Source of the DNA: Fen-1258 sp964441505
GTDB taxonomy: Bacteria > Bacteroidota > Ignavibacteria > Ignavibacteriales > Melioribacteraceae
Assembly (NCBI GenBank): GCA_964441505.1
Contig: CAYTUV010000012.1
Span: forward strand, 32,644 to 96,643
Length of the DNA: 64,000 bases
Direction: 5' to 3'
Position 1 is the first letter of the stretch. Each line of letters starts with the position of its first letter. Below the pieces are notes generated by a model. The model saw nothing but the letters and a program-made list of their open reading frames with translations. It was not told where the DNA came from and did not search any database. Shown here piece after piece: positions 33,890 to 42,409 of the stretch. The position numbers and the translations under genes are program-made.

Positions 33890-35974
33890 ATGAAAAATAA
33901 ACTATACTTTTTATTTACAATGATAATTCTTCTCTGTTCGGTTCAAAATATGAATGCACAGGTAACAGAAGATCCGAATCTCTGGCTTGAAGAGATCGAC
34001 GGGACAAAAGCGCTGGATTGGGTAAGATCACAAAATAAAATTACAGTCGCTGAACTTGAAAAATATCCTGCCTTCCAGGATATCAACAAAAAGAATTTTG
34101 AAGTATACAATTCTAAAGAGCGTATCGCCTCACCGGATATCCGAGGAAATTACATATATAACTTCTGGCAGGATGAAAAAAATGAACGCGGAGTCTGGCG
34201 CAGAACAACATTAAATGAGTATATGAAAAAATCCTCTGAATGGGAGGTAGTACTTGATATAGATGCACTTTCAAAAGCTGAAAATGAAAAATGGGTTTTT
34301 CATGGCGCCAGCTTTTTGTTCCCTAACTATGACCGTTGTATAGTCTCACTTTCGCGAGGCGGCGGTGACGCGGATATTAAACGTGAAATGGATCTTAAGG
34401 CCAAGCAATTTGTTAAGGATGGTTTTTCTCTTCCGGAAGCTAAAGGTTCCACTTCATGGAAAGACGAGAACACTTTATATGTCATGACTAATTACGGCGA
34501 AGGTACTCTTACAGAATCAGGCTATCCTAGGATTGCAAAAATTTGGAAACGCGGAACTCCCCTGGCTGAAGCAAAAACAATTTTTGAGGGTGAAACGAAA
34601 GACGTTTCCGTTTCGGCTTATACACTCTTTACACCTGAAAGGAATTATGATTTTGTACACAGGGGAATTACATTTTACACATCTCATCTTTATGCAATCG
34701 AAAATGGTAAATTGACCAAAATGGATATCCCGGATGACGCTTCATTTTCTGGGCTATTTAAAAATCAGATGCTGCTTGAACTTAAATCTGACTGGGACAT
34801 TGGCGGGAAAGTATATACACAGGGATCGCTCATAAGTATTGATTACGACAAATTTATGAAAGGTGACCGCAATTTTGATCTTATACTAAAACCAGGAGAA
34901 AGGTCTAGTATTGTCTCGGTCGGAAACACCAAGAATTATCTGTTAATTAATCAACTCAACAATGTTCGCAGCGAGCTATATAAATATTCTCTGAAAGACG
35001 GTAAATGGTCCCATGAAAAAGTTAAAGCGCCGGATTACGGGACAATCGGAATAGCCTCGACAGATGATTTCTCGGAAAAATATTTCTTTACATACACCGG
35101 TTTTCTGGTTCCAACCAGTCTTTATTTTGTGTTGGATGATAATAAAATTCAGAAAGTAAAAAGTCTGCCGGAATTTTTTAACGGAAGCAATTTTGAAGTT
35201 GAGCAGTATGAAGCGGCTTCCAAGGATGGTACTAATATTCCCTATTTTCTTATTCATAAAAAAGGAATCAATCTTGACGGTGCAAACCCTACATTGCTTT
35301 ATGCCTACGGAGGCTTCGAGGTTTCGTTGCAGCCGTTTTATTCGGGTGTAATTGGTACGGCCTGGTTGGAAAGGGGGGGTGTGTATGCTCTCGCCAATTT
35401 GCGTGGCGGAGGAGAGTTCGGACCGAAATGGCATCTATCTGCTATTAAAGAAAATCGCCAGAAAGTAAATGAAGACATGATCGCAGTTTCGGAAGATCTG
35501 ATCAAAAGAAAAGTTACATCATCCAAGCATCTGGGTATTCAGGGTGGAAGTAATGGTGGTTTGCTAGTCGGCTCTGTTTACACCCAGCGACCGGATCTGT
35601 ATAATGCTGTAGTTTGTCAGGTACCTTTACTTGACATGAAACGGTTTAATAAATTACTAGCTGGTGCGAGCTGGATGGGTGAATATGGTAATCCTGATCT
35701 GCCGGAAGAGTGGGCATATATTCAAAAATATTCACCTTATCAAAATGTATCTGCCGATAAAAAATATCCGAAGATGTTATTGATGACTTCAACACGTGAT
35801 GACCGAGTACATCCCGGTCATGCAAGAAAGATGGCTGCCAAACTTGAGTCGATGAAAATCCCATTTTATTATTACGAAAATACTGAAGGTGGTCATTCCG
35901 CCGGTGTTACCAATAAGCAGAGAGCATTTGAAAATGCTCTTGTATTCTCGTATCTGTTTATGCAACTGAAATAG
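33890..35974 (+). CDS. Prolyl oligopeptidase family serine peptidase, exported
   Basis: 694 residues from ATG 33890, preceded by AAAGGA and giving a clean signal peptide (MKNKLYFLFTMIILLCSVQNMNAQ). In-frame ATGs upstream (33872, 33818) would bury it. N-terminal segment plus beta-propeller (about 80-400), then alpha/beta-hydrolase domain with nucleophile S554 in GIQGGSNGGLLVG, aspartate in STRDDRVHPGHA and histidine in TEGGHSAG. It is the S9A family, cleaving after proline in short peptides; the signal peptide places it in the periplasm. A G7 run lies at 35373-35379 (residues ERGGV). Flanked by noncoding 135 bases before the M24 peptidase. Confidence 0.91.
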   Translation: MKNKLYFLFTMIILLCSVQNMNAQVTEDPNLWLEEIDGTKALDWVRSQNKITVAELEKYPAFQDINKKNFEVYNSKERIASPDIRGNYIYNFWQDEKNERGVWRRTTLNEYMKKSSEWEVVLDIDALSKAENEKWVFHGASFLFPNYDRCIVSLSRGGGDADIKREMDLKAKQFVKDGFSLPEAKGSTSWKDENTLYVMTNYGEGTLTESGYPRIAKIWKRGTPLAEAKTIFEGETKDVSVSAYTLFTPERNYDFVHRGITFYTSHLYAIENGKLTKMDIPDDASFSGLFKNQMLLELKSDWDIGGKVYTQGSLISIDYDKFMKGDRNFDLILKPGERSSIVSVGNTKNYLLINQLNNVRSELYKYSLKDGKWSHEKVKAPDYGTIGIASTDDFSEKYFFTYTGFLVPTSLYFVLDDNKIQKVKSLPEFFNGSNFEVEQYEAASKDGTNIPYFLIHKKGINLDGANPTLLYAYGGFEVSLQPFYSGVIGTAWLERGGVYALANLRGGGEFGPKWHLSAIKENRQKVNEDMIAVSEDLIKRKVTSSKHLGIQGGSNGGLLVGSVYTQRPDLYNAVVCQVPLLDMKRFNKLLAGASWMGEYGNPDLPEEWAYIQKYSPYQNVSADKKYPKMLLMTSTRDDRVHPGHARKMAAKLESMKIPFYYYENTEGGHSAGVTNKQRAFENALVFSYLFMQLK

Positions 35975-36109
35975 CAGTACAAATCTTTTGCATAGTGATT
36001 TGTTTTGCCCTGTGTGGTAAGAGGAATATGGCTCTAATTTATAAAACTAATTATTAGCTAATCAAAGAGAGATGGATTTTATCAGAAACTAGCTATAATA
36101 AGGTGCTAA

Positions 36110-37426
36110 ATGAAATCATTAAAAATATTAGTAGCGGTTCTGCACTTTTTTCTATCGTCAGCGATCCTTGCTCAAAATTCAAACCCATTCCCTATGGAAT
36201 TTAACCCTTGGCAGCAGATCCGCAAAGAGCGCATTCAAAAACTTTTGCCTGAAGCAATGATAAATGCTGGAGTTGATTCTTGGATAGTAGTATGTCGTGA
36301 AAACCATAATGATCCACTTGCTTTACATGTAGGAGGTGAAAATGCCGGCGGTATGGCAGCATTCCTGTTCTTTCTGGACGGCATTAAAATTAAATCTGTA
36401 GTAATTTCTCCGGAGGGGGAGGCAATAGCTTTAAAGGATATGAATTTGCATGATGAAGTTATTATTATAGAACGAAACTCTAATATTTGGATGACAATCA
36501 AAGAACAGATTCGGAAAGCAGAGCCACAAAAGATAGCAATTAATACATCCGGCTATAGCATTGCTGATGGACTATCATATACTCAGCGTAAAGCGATTGA
36601 AGAAGAACTTGGTGAGGATTTCATTCCTCGTTTAGTGCCATCCATAGATTTGGTTATGGAATGGCTATCTGTAAAACTACCTCAAGAAATTGAGATAATG
36701 AAAAAGGCTGCTGAATTAACGTCTCAACTTCAGTATGAAGCATTCAAAACAGTAATACCTGGAAAGACTAAGGATTCTGATGTTGCAAAGTTTTTAAAGA
36801 AAAGAATGAAGGAACTCGGGGTTACTGATGGCTGGCAACCGAATCAAAACCCGAATGTGAATTCCGGAAGTGACCGAGGACATTCAAATGCAACTGAAAA
36901 AGTAATTCAGCCGGGAGATGTTATTCAATGCGATTTCGGTATTAAGGTCTTTGATGTTTGGTGTACCGATGTTCAGAGATTTGCCTATGTCCTAAAGCCC
37001 GGAGAGATAGACGCTCCCGCGGAAATAAAAAAATATTTTGAAAATTCAATACTCGGGCATCGGAAAATTCTTTCCGCGATGAAACCTGGTGAAACCGGAT
37101 GGTATGCCGATAAAGTTCAGAGAGACTGGATGAAAGAAACCGGTTCATTACCGGTAATGTGGAGTACCGGTCATCCCGTTGGTTATTGGGCTCATGATGC
37201 CGGACCATCTTTAGGTGGTGCGGCACGTAGCGATAAACCAATCGGAAGCGGGGCTAGAATATTAAAAAAAGGACAAACTTTTGCTTATGATGGATTCTTC
37301 TCTTGGAAACTTGCTGATGGTAATACAAAAACAATTTCTGTTGAAGAAATGGCTGTTATTACAGAAGATGGAGCTGAATATATGCAGAAACCGCAAGAAC
37401 GGTTAATTCTTATTCCATCAAAGTAG
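36110..37426 (+). CDS. M24-family metallopeptidase (Xaa-Pro aminopeptidase-like), exported
   Basis: 438 residues. Signal peptide about 1-22 (LVAVLHFFLSSAILAQ). Creatinase-type N-domain, then the pita-bread domain with metal ligands in QCDFGIKVFDVWCTDVQRF (two aspartates), the STGHPVGYWAHDAG histidine region, and SVEEMAVI (glutamate). Such enzymes release N-terminal residues before proline; with the prolyl oligopeptidase upstream it would complete proline-peptide breakdown in the periplasm (inference). Some M24 homologues bind no metal or act on other substrates, so aminopeptidase activity is likely rather than certain. Confidence 0.85.
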   Translation: MKSLKILVAVLHFFLSSAILAQNSNPFPMEFNPWQQIRKERIQKLLPEAMINAGVDSWIVVCRENHNDPLALHVGGENAGGMAAFLFFLDGIKIKSVVISPEGEAIALKDMNLHDEVIIIERNSNIWMTIKEQIRKAEPQKIAINTSGYSIADGLSYTQRKAIEEELGEDFIPRLVPSIDLVMEWLSVKLPQEIEIMKKAAELTSQLQYEAFKTVIPGKTKDSDVAKFLKKRMKELGVTDGWQPNQNPNVNSGSDRGHSNATEKVIQPGDVIQCDFGIKVFDVWCTDVQRFAYVLKPGEIDAPAEIKKYFENSILGHRKILSAMKPGETGWYADKVQRDWMKETGSLPVMWSTGHPVGYWAHDAGPSLGGAARSDKPIGSGARILKKGQTFAYDGFFSWKLADGNTKTISVEEMAVITEDGAEYMQKPQERLILIPSK

Positions 37427-37446
37427 AGGAAACTGCCGAAATAAAT

Positions 37447-37492
37447 TCCTTCATTGCAAAGCAAAGCGAGGTATTGTTGAAGGATTTTTTTT
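37447..37492 (+). terminator. Probable terminator after the M24 peptidase
   Basis: TCCTTCA (37447-37453) pairs with TGAAGGA (37478-37484), followed by eight T residues. The loop is long (24 bases), so the structure is weaker than the one at 28.3 kb, but position and T-tract fit. Confidence 0.55.
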
Positions 37493-37559
37493 AAACTATG
37501 TATCGAGTGTTTAGCTTATTAGTACTCACAAGCAATGAACCTTACAATTCTCTCCCTCA

Positions 37560-37597
37560 ATTGAATTTTATTCCCATCTCTTAATTTTGTAATTTTG
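37560..37597 (+). promoter_or_regulatory. Possible Bacteroidota-type promoter of the methionine gamma-lyase-like gene
   Basis: Two overlapping-phase copies of TAATTTTG (37582-37589 and 37590-37597) match the TAnnTTTG -7 motif. ATTG at 37560-37563 lies 18 bases before the first copy and is a partial -33 TTTG. AAGGAGG at 37611-37617 then precedes the ATG at 37624. Confidence 0.45.
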
Positions 37598-37623
37598 ATC
37601 TGGCAAAATTAAGGAGGCATAAT

Positions 37624-38946
37624 ATGGCCGATGAAATAAAAACAGTGAAGAAAAATCAGGTTGAAGATTCGAAGTATTCGATGGACACCCATCTGATTTA
37701 TGGCAAAGATGTTTCCGACAAATGGGATTACTCACATCATGTTACAGCACCTATCTCATCATCAACAACATTCAGACTGGATTCTGTTGAAAGGGGAGCT
37801 CAGGGTTTTATGCAGTTTGCAAATACTGAAGAGTTCGGCGATAAAGCTCCAATTTTTATTTATGACCGGCTTGGTGAACCCAATAAGGATATGTTGGAAG
37901 AAAATTTGGCATATGTAGAAAAAGGGGAGACAGCATTAAGTTTTTCAAGTGGAATGGGCGCTATTTCTGCGGTACTTGGAATTTTGACGAAGAGTGATGA
38001 TCAAATCATTACTCATAGTACTTTGTACGGCTGCACTATATCACTCTTCAACAACTGGTACCCCAAGTATAACATTAAAGTAACACCGATCGATCTCACC
38101 CAGACTAAAAATATTCTCGACACTGTTACCGATAAAACAAGAGTGATCTACTTTGAAACTCCCGCTAATCCTAATATGGACATTGTAGATATTAAAGCTG
38201 TTGCAGAGATCCTTAAGGAGATCAATAAAAAGAGAGAAGAAAATCAGCAGATTAAGATTGTTGTTGATAACACCTTTTCGACTCCATTCTGCCAGAGGCC
38301 GATTGAACATGGTGCTGACTTTGTGGTGCACTCTCTAACTAAAGGCATCGGCGGTTTCGGTGCTGATATGGGCGGAGTGGTCATAGGGAAAAAGAAATAT
38401 CGTGATTTACTTCTTCTTTATAGAAAAGATTTTGGCGCAGTATTGAACACAAAAAGCGCATGGGCAATTCTCACATATGGTTTACCTACACTTGCTTTGC
38501 GTCAGAAACATCAGATCAAATCGGCAATGCGTATTGCAGAATATCTTAATGCTCATCCGAAAGTCGATATTGTAAATTACCCAGGTTTGCCAAGCTTTAA
38601 GGGATATGAAATTGCAAAAAAACAGATGGTTGATTTTAATGGAAACTTCGCCCCTGGCAGTCTAATTTATTTTGTTCTAAAGGGTAATACTCCTGCGGAG
38701 ACCAGAGAACTTGGCGGCAAATTTATGGATTATGTTGCGGATAACGCATACACAATGACACTTGCAGTTTCGCTCGGGCATACTAGAACATTAATTGAAC
38801 ATCCTGCTTCAATGACACATTCTGTTGTGCCGGCTGATAAATTATGTGAACGCGGAATCGATGCCGGCGGTGTTCGTCTTGCAATCGGTCTTGAAAATTC
38901 TGACGACATCTTGCTTGATCTTGATGAATCACTAAAAGCTATTTAA
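37624..38946 (+). CDS. Methionine gamma-lyase-like Cys/Met-metabolism PLP enzyme
   Basis: 440 residues, about 40 longer than common family members because of an N-terminal extension (1-35) and loops. PLP lysine K240 in HSLTKGIGGFG, YDRLGEPNKD in place of the usual YSRxGNPT, and STLYGCT with C137, the cysteine that marks methionine gamma-lyases. It would split methionine into methanethiol, ammonia and 2-oxobutyrate; cystathionine gamma-lyase or O-acetylhomoserine sulfhydrylase activity remains possible. A strong AAGGAGG precedes the ATG. A structured intergenic hairpin follows before pgeF. Confidence 0.82.
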   Translation: MADEIKTVKKNQVEDSKYSMDTHLIYGKDVSDKWDYSHHVTAPISSSTTFRLDSVERGAQGFMQFANTEEFGDKAPIFIYDRLGEPNKDMLEENLAYVEKGETALSFSSGMGAISAVLGILTKSDDQIITHSTLYGCTISLFNNWYPKYNIKVTPIDLTQTKNILDTVTDKTRVIYFETPANPNMDIVDIKAVAEILKEINKKREENQQIKIVVDNTFSTPFCQRPIEHGADFVVHSLTKGIGGFGADMGGVVIGKKKYRDLLLLYRKDFGAVLNTKSAWAILTYGLPTLALRQKHQIKSAMRIAEYLNAHPKVDIVNYPGLPSFKGYEIAKKQMVDFNGNFAPGSLIYFVLKGNTPAETRELGGKFMDYVADNAYTMTLAVSLGHTRTLIEHPASMTHSVVPADKLCERGIDAGGVRLAIGLENSDDILLDLDESLKAI

Positions 38947-38960
38947 CCACACAATTATTT

Positions 38961-39001
38961 CCTCCTCTATAAAACTTGCCGAAAGGTGAGTTAAGAGGGG
39001 G
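38961..39001 (+). promoter_or_regulatory. Nested hairpin with GAAA tetraloop upstream of pgeF
   Basis: Outer stem CCTCCTCT (38961-38968) pairs with AGAGGGGG (38994-39001) with one G-T wobble. Inner stem AACTTGCC (38973-38980) pairs with GGTGAGTT (38985-38992) with two wobbles around a GAAA loop. The 3' strand of the outer stem is the purine-rich stretch nearest the pgeF start at 39018, and its partner is anti-Shine-Dalgarno-like. No T-tract follows, so a simple terminator is unlikely. Function unknown. Confidence 0.5.
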
Positions 39002-39017
39002 AGACCTTTAATGGAAT

Positions 39018-39755
39018 ATGCAAATACTTGAATCCCATCTTCTTAAACGTTTTCCCGAAGTTGTTTTTGGTCTGAGTACTAAGAACGGAGTAAACAACAA
39101 TTCACCGTTTCATTTTAATTTGTCTCTTACAGTAGGGGACGATCCTGATGCAGTTTGGAAAAATCGAGAGGTTTTCTTTAATGAACTTGGATTAACTTCC
39201 TCGCAAATAGCTATTCAAAGACAGATCCATTCTGATATTGTAACTCTTGTCGAGAAGCCGGGTCTTATAGGTGAGAGCGATGCTATGATAACAGACAAGT
39301 TCAATGTTGGTCTTGCAGTTTCTACCGCAGATTGCGTTCCAATTTTTTTATATGATCATGCCCAAAAGGTAGTAGCCGGAATTCATTCAGGATGGCGCGG
39401 AACCCAGCAGCAAATTTTGCGCAAAACTTTAGTTGCTCTAAAAGAAAATTTTGGTTCGGAGGGAAAAGATATTTATGTGTATATCGGTCCATCTATCTGT
39501 CAAAAAAATTATGAAGTAGGGAAGGAAGTTGCGGAGCAATTCGATAAAAAATATTTAACGATGCTTAACGGGAAATTGTGTCTAAATGTTATTCATGCTA
39601 ATTATGATATGGTCTGCAATTTCGGAATTCCGGAGGATCAGATTGAGGCATCTCAGTTCTGCTCATATGAAGAGAAAGAATTACTGCATTCATATAGAAG
39701 AGATGGTAAAAATTCAGGTCGCTCACTGGGTGTAATTGCCATGAAGGAAAAATAA
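39018..39755 (+). CDS. pgeF: Peptidoglycan editing factor / multicopper-like laccase-domain protein (YfiH)
   Basis: 245 residues with RQIHSDIV, VSTADCVPIFLYD and AGIHSGWRGTQQQI: the His-Cys-His zinc site of the YfiH/PgeF family. E. coli PgeF removes mis-incorporated serine from UDP-MurNAc peptides; other members act on purine nucleosides. The old name polyphenol oxidase is misleading. The ATG at 39018 is the only workable start (ATG 39011 is followed by a stop in its frame). The DMT permease gene follows with no gap. Confidence 0.88.
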   Translation: MQILESHLLKRFPEVVFGLSTKNGVNNNSPFHFNLSLTVGDDPDAVWKNREVFFNELGLTSSQIAIQRQIHSDIVTLVEKPGLIGESDAMITDKFNVGLAVSTADCVPIFLYDHAQKVVAGIHSGWRGTQQQILRKTLVALKENFGSEGKDIYVYIGPSICQKNYEVGKEVAEQFDKKYLTMLNGKLCLNVIHANYDMVCNFGIPEDQIEASQFCSYEEKELLHSYRRDGKNSGRSLGVIAMKEK

Positions 39756-40664
39756 TTGGGCACAGAAAAATTTAAGATAGCTGCCGGTTATGTTTTAATC
39801 TGCCTTATTTGGGGATCGACCTGGCTTGCAATACGTCTGGGATTGGGATCACTCACACCATTGATCTCTTCAGGGTTGAGATTTTTTCTTGCATCTTTTT
39901 TTGTATTCGGTCTAATGCGCATCAAAAAAATAATGCTGCAAACCGATTCCGTCTCGATCAAACTATATATTATCACTTCACTTTTTTCGTTTGTAATTCC
40001 ATTTGCTCTGGTTTATTGGGCAGAGCAGTTTATTCCTTCAGGACTTGCATCAATTGTTTTTGCGGTAATGCCGTTCTGTGTAATTGTTTTTTCAAAAGTT
40101 GCCTTTCCGAAGGATATAATTTCTTTCAATCAGATACTCGGCGTTATACTTGGGTTCAGCGGAATCGTAGTTATCTTTTCTGAACAATTGTCATTAGACC
40201 TGTCGCAACAACTCTTTGGGATACTTGCAGTTTTGGTGAGTTCATCGATGCAGGGGGCAATAGGAGTGACGATTAAAAAATACGGGCAGCATCTTAATCC
40301 TTTATCTATGCATTTTGTCCCGTTATTTTTTGCCGGTTTAATTTTGATATCGTCTTCCTTTCTTTTTGAAAATTCCTCGACCTGGAATTTTAATCTAACG
40401 TCCATTTCTTCAATTATATACCTTGCCCTTTTCGGGACGGTGGTAACTTTCACAACCTATTACTGGCTTCTGAAAAGAATGAACATTGTAATCCTTTCGC
40501 TATCAGCTTTTATTACTCCTATTGTAGCAGTAATACTGGGATGGATAATACTCAATGAAAATTTTTCTCTGCAAACTTTAATTGGAAGTACATTTGTGTT
40601 AATCGGAATATTATTTGCTAACTTTAGAGGGTTGAAAAATTACATCATCTCAAGAAAAATATAA
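39756..40664 (+). CDS. DMT/EamA family permease
   Basis: 302 residues with ten predicted helices in two EamA repeats: the first begins YVLICLIWGSTWLAIRLGLGSLTPLISSGLRF, the second ends FITPIVAVILGWIILNENFSLQTLIGSTFVLIGILF. Such carriers export or import amino acids and metabolites; substrate not deducible. Starts with TTG (39756) directly after the pgeF stop, with AAGGAAA before it. folB begins 1 base after its end. Confidence 0.88.
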   Translation: MGTEKFKIAAGYVLICLIWGSTWLAIRLGLGSLTPLISSGLRFFLASFFVFGLMRIKKIMLQTDSVSIKLYIITSLFSFVIPFALVYWAEQFIPSGLASIVFAVMPFCVIVFSKVAFPKDIISFNQILGVILGFSGIVVIFSEQLSLDLSQQLFGILAVLVSSSMQGAIGVTIKKYGQHLNPLSMHFVPLFFAGLILISSSFLFENSSTWNFNLTSISSIIYLALFGTVVTFTTYYWLLKRMNIVILSLSAFITPIVAVILGWIILNENFSLQTLIGSTFVLIGILFANFRGLKNYIISRKI

Positions 40665-40665
40665 A

Positions 40666-41034
40666 ATGACAAATATCATTCGTATCAAAAATGCTTCATT
40701 TTACGCATATCACGGTGCTCTGCAGGAAGAGCAGGACATGGGCGGAAAATTCGAAGCCGATGTTGACATCTACACAGATTTTTCTGAAGCAGCACGGAAA
40801 GATGATTTAAAGCTGACCATCAATTATCATGACGTGTATAAGTTTATTAAAAAACTTGTACACGAAAAAAAATATAACCTGATAGAAACCCTTGCGTTGA
40901 TGATTGCCGACGAGCTTTTAAAAAAATACTCGGGCATTCAAAAAATTGCGGTTCGAGTCCGTAAGCACAGTGTACCTGTTGGCGGCGTGCTCGATTGTGT
41001 TGAAGCTGAAGTGATCAAAGAAAATGGTAAATAA
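40666..41034 (+). CDS. folB: Dihydroneopterin aldolase
   Basis: 122 residues, the normal FolB length. FYAYHGALQEEQDMGGKFEADVDIY holds the conserved Tyr-His-Gly-Glu segment, INYHDVYKFIK and NLIETLALMIADELL follow, and the family lysine is in VRVRKHS. It splits dihydroneopterin to 6-hydroxymethyl-dihydropterin in folate synthesis. It overlaps folK by 11 bases, which supports the assignment. Confidence 0.92.
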   Translation: MTNIIRIKNASFYAYHGALQEEQDMGGKFEADVDIYTDFSEAARKDDLKLTINYHDVYKFIKKLVHEKKYNLIETLALMIADELLKKYSGIQKIAVRVRKHSVPVGGVLDCVEAEVIKENGK

Positions 41035-41530
41035 TATATTTTTAGCGCTTGGTTCGAATGTTGGTGAGAGAACCAAATTCGTTTTTGATGCTATCGCTAG
41101 AATAAGTAGAAATCCAGCATGCAAATTGTTAAAATGTTCTTCGATTTATGAAACATCACCTTACGGCAAAATTGATCAACCCGATTTCATTAATTCAGTT
41201 ATTGAAATTGAATCTGAATTTACTGCAGCAGAATTGTTGAATTATCTGAAAGATTTAGAGAAAGAGGTTGGCAGAACCCCGGGTACAGAAAAATGGGGTC
41301 AAAGAGAAATTGATGTTGATATTATTTTTTATAATGACGTAATTTATAACGCCGATAAGATGAATATTCCTCATCCGGAATGTTTGAGACGTGATTTTGT
41401 AATGGTGCCATTACTGGAAATAGCTCCGGATTTTGTTTATCCCGGTATGAATAAGAAAATCCGTGAATTTGATATTTCGTCACTCGAAAAGCATATCATT
41501 AATAAAGTAGAATTTCCAACAAATTTATAG
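41024..41530 (+). CDS. folK: 2-amino-4-hydroxy-6-hydroxymethyldihydropteridine pyrophosphokinase
   Basis: 168 residues. FLALGSNVGERTKFVFDAIARI opens the protein; the ATP-binding strand has GQREIDVDIIFYND with the Mg-binding aspartates, followed by PHPECLRRDFVMVPLLEIAPDF. It transfers pyrophosphate from ATP to hydroxymethyl-dihydropterin, the step after FolB. ATG lies inside the folB end (11-base overlap). The deoxynucleoside kinase gene follows after 6 bases. Confidence 0.95.
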   Translation: MVNNIFLALGSNVGERTKFVFDAIARISRNPACKLLKCSSIYETSPYGKIDQPDFINSVIEIESEFTAAELLNYLKDLEKEVGRTPGTEKWGQREIDVDIIFYNDVIYNADKMNIPHPECLRRDFVMVPLLEIAPDFVYPGMNKKIREFDISSLEKHIINKVEFPTNL

Positions 41531-41536
41531 ATCAAA

Positions 41537-42181
41537 TTGGCAGAACTAAGGTACATAGCTATTGAGGGCGTAATAGGAGCCGGCAAATCTTCTCTGGCAA
41601 GAAAACTTGCTGATAGACTAAGCGCAAATCTTATAATGGAAGAGTTTGAGGAGAATCCGTTTCTTGAAAAATTTTACGATGACAGAAAACGGTATGCTTT
41701 TCAGACACAAATGTTCTTCCTGATAAATAGATATAAACAACAGCAGCAGCTCAATCAGCAGGAACTCTTTTCTAAATATATGGTCTCCGATTACATCTTT
41801 CAGAAGGATAAAATATTTGCATATCTGAATCTGACAGGTGAAGAACTGAAACTATACGAAACAATATTCCCATTGTTAGAACGTGATATTCCCAAGCCTG
41901 ATCTTGTAATATTTCTTCAGTCCAGTCTGGATAGATTGGTTGAAAATATTAAAACACGCGGAAGAAAATTTGAACGGAATCTGACACGTGCTTATTTAAC
42001 GGAACTTTCTGAGGCGTATAATAATTTCTTTTTCAAATATAATAATACGCCGCTCTTAATAGTAAATACCTCGGAAATCGATTTTGTTAATCGGGACGAA
42101 GACTTTGAGGAACTTTGTTCGCAGGTCTTTAGAGAAGACAGAGGATTCATGGAGTATTTTAATCCGGAGCCAAAAGGGTAA
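41537..42181 (+). CDS. Deoxynucleoside kinase (dGK/dAK family)
   Basis: 214 residues with P-loop GVIGAGKS (11-18), lid-region basic motif KTRGRKFERNL and the substrate segment VSDYIFQKDKIFAYLNLTGEE. Bacterial relatives phosphorylate deoxyadenosine or deoxyguanosine for salvage. Start is TTG at 41537, without a clear ribosome binding site, giving the usual family N-terminus LRYIAIEG. In many Bacteroidota this gene follows folK, as far as I recall, consistent with the 6-base gap here. Confidence 0.88.
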   Translation: MAELRYIAIEGVIGAGKSSLARKLADRLSANLIMEEFEENPFLEKFYDDRKRYAFQTQMFFLINRYKQQQQLNQQELFSKYMVSDYIFQKDKIFAYLNLTGEELKLYETIFPLLERDIPKPDLVIFLQSSLDRLVENIKTRGRKFERNLTRAYLTELSEAYNNFFFKYNNTPLLIVNTSEIDFVNRDEDFEELCSQVFREDRGFMEYFNPEPKG

Positions 42182-42184
42182 GCA

Positions 42185-42409
42185 ATGAGTTTATTACAAA
42201 TTATTCTTTGGTCGATCCTGATTTATCTTTTATTTAAAACTGCAAAAAATGTTATGAAATTTCTTACATCGAGTCAGCCTAAAAACAGCTCGAATGAAAT
42301 TAAAAAGCAGAAGAAATCGAAGTATAGTATAGAGAAGGAAGATGTTATAGATGCTCATTTTGAAGAGATCGATTCGACTAAATCTGGTAAAACAAAAGAA
42401 AATTCTTAA
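42185..42409 (+). CDS. Small single-helix membrane protein, function unknown
   Basis: 74 residues. One hydrophobic helix (about 4-20, LQIILWSILIYLLFKTA) then a short amphipathic part and a charged Ser/Lys/Glu-rich cytoplasmic tail. The architecture resembles DUF4834-type small proteins of Bacteroidota, but I cannot assign it. The ATG is 3 bases after the kinase stop and the stop overlaps the next start (TAATG), so it is surely translated with its neighbours. Confidence 0.65.
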   Translation: MSLLQIILWSILIYLLFKTAKNVMKFLTSSQPKNSSNEIKKQKKSKYSIEKEDVIDAHFEEIDSTKSGKTKENS

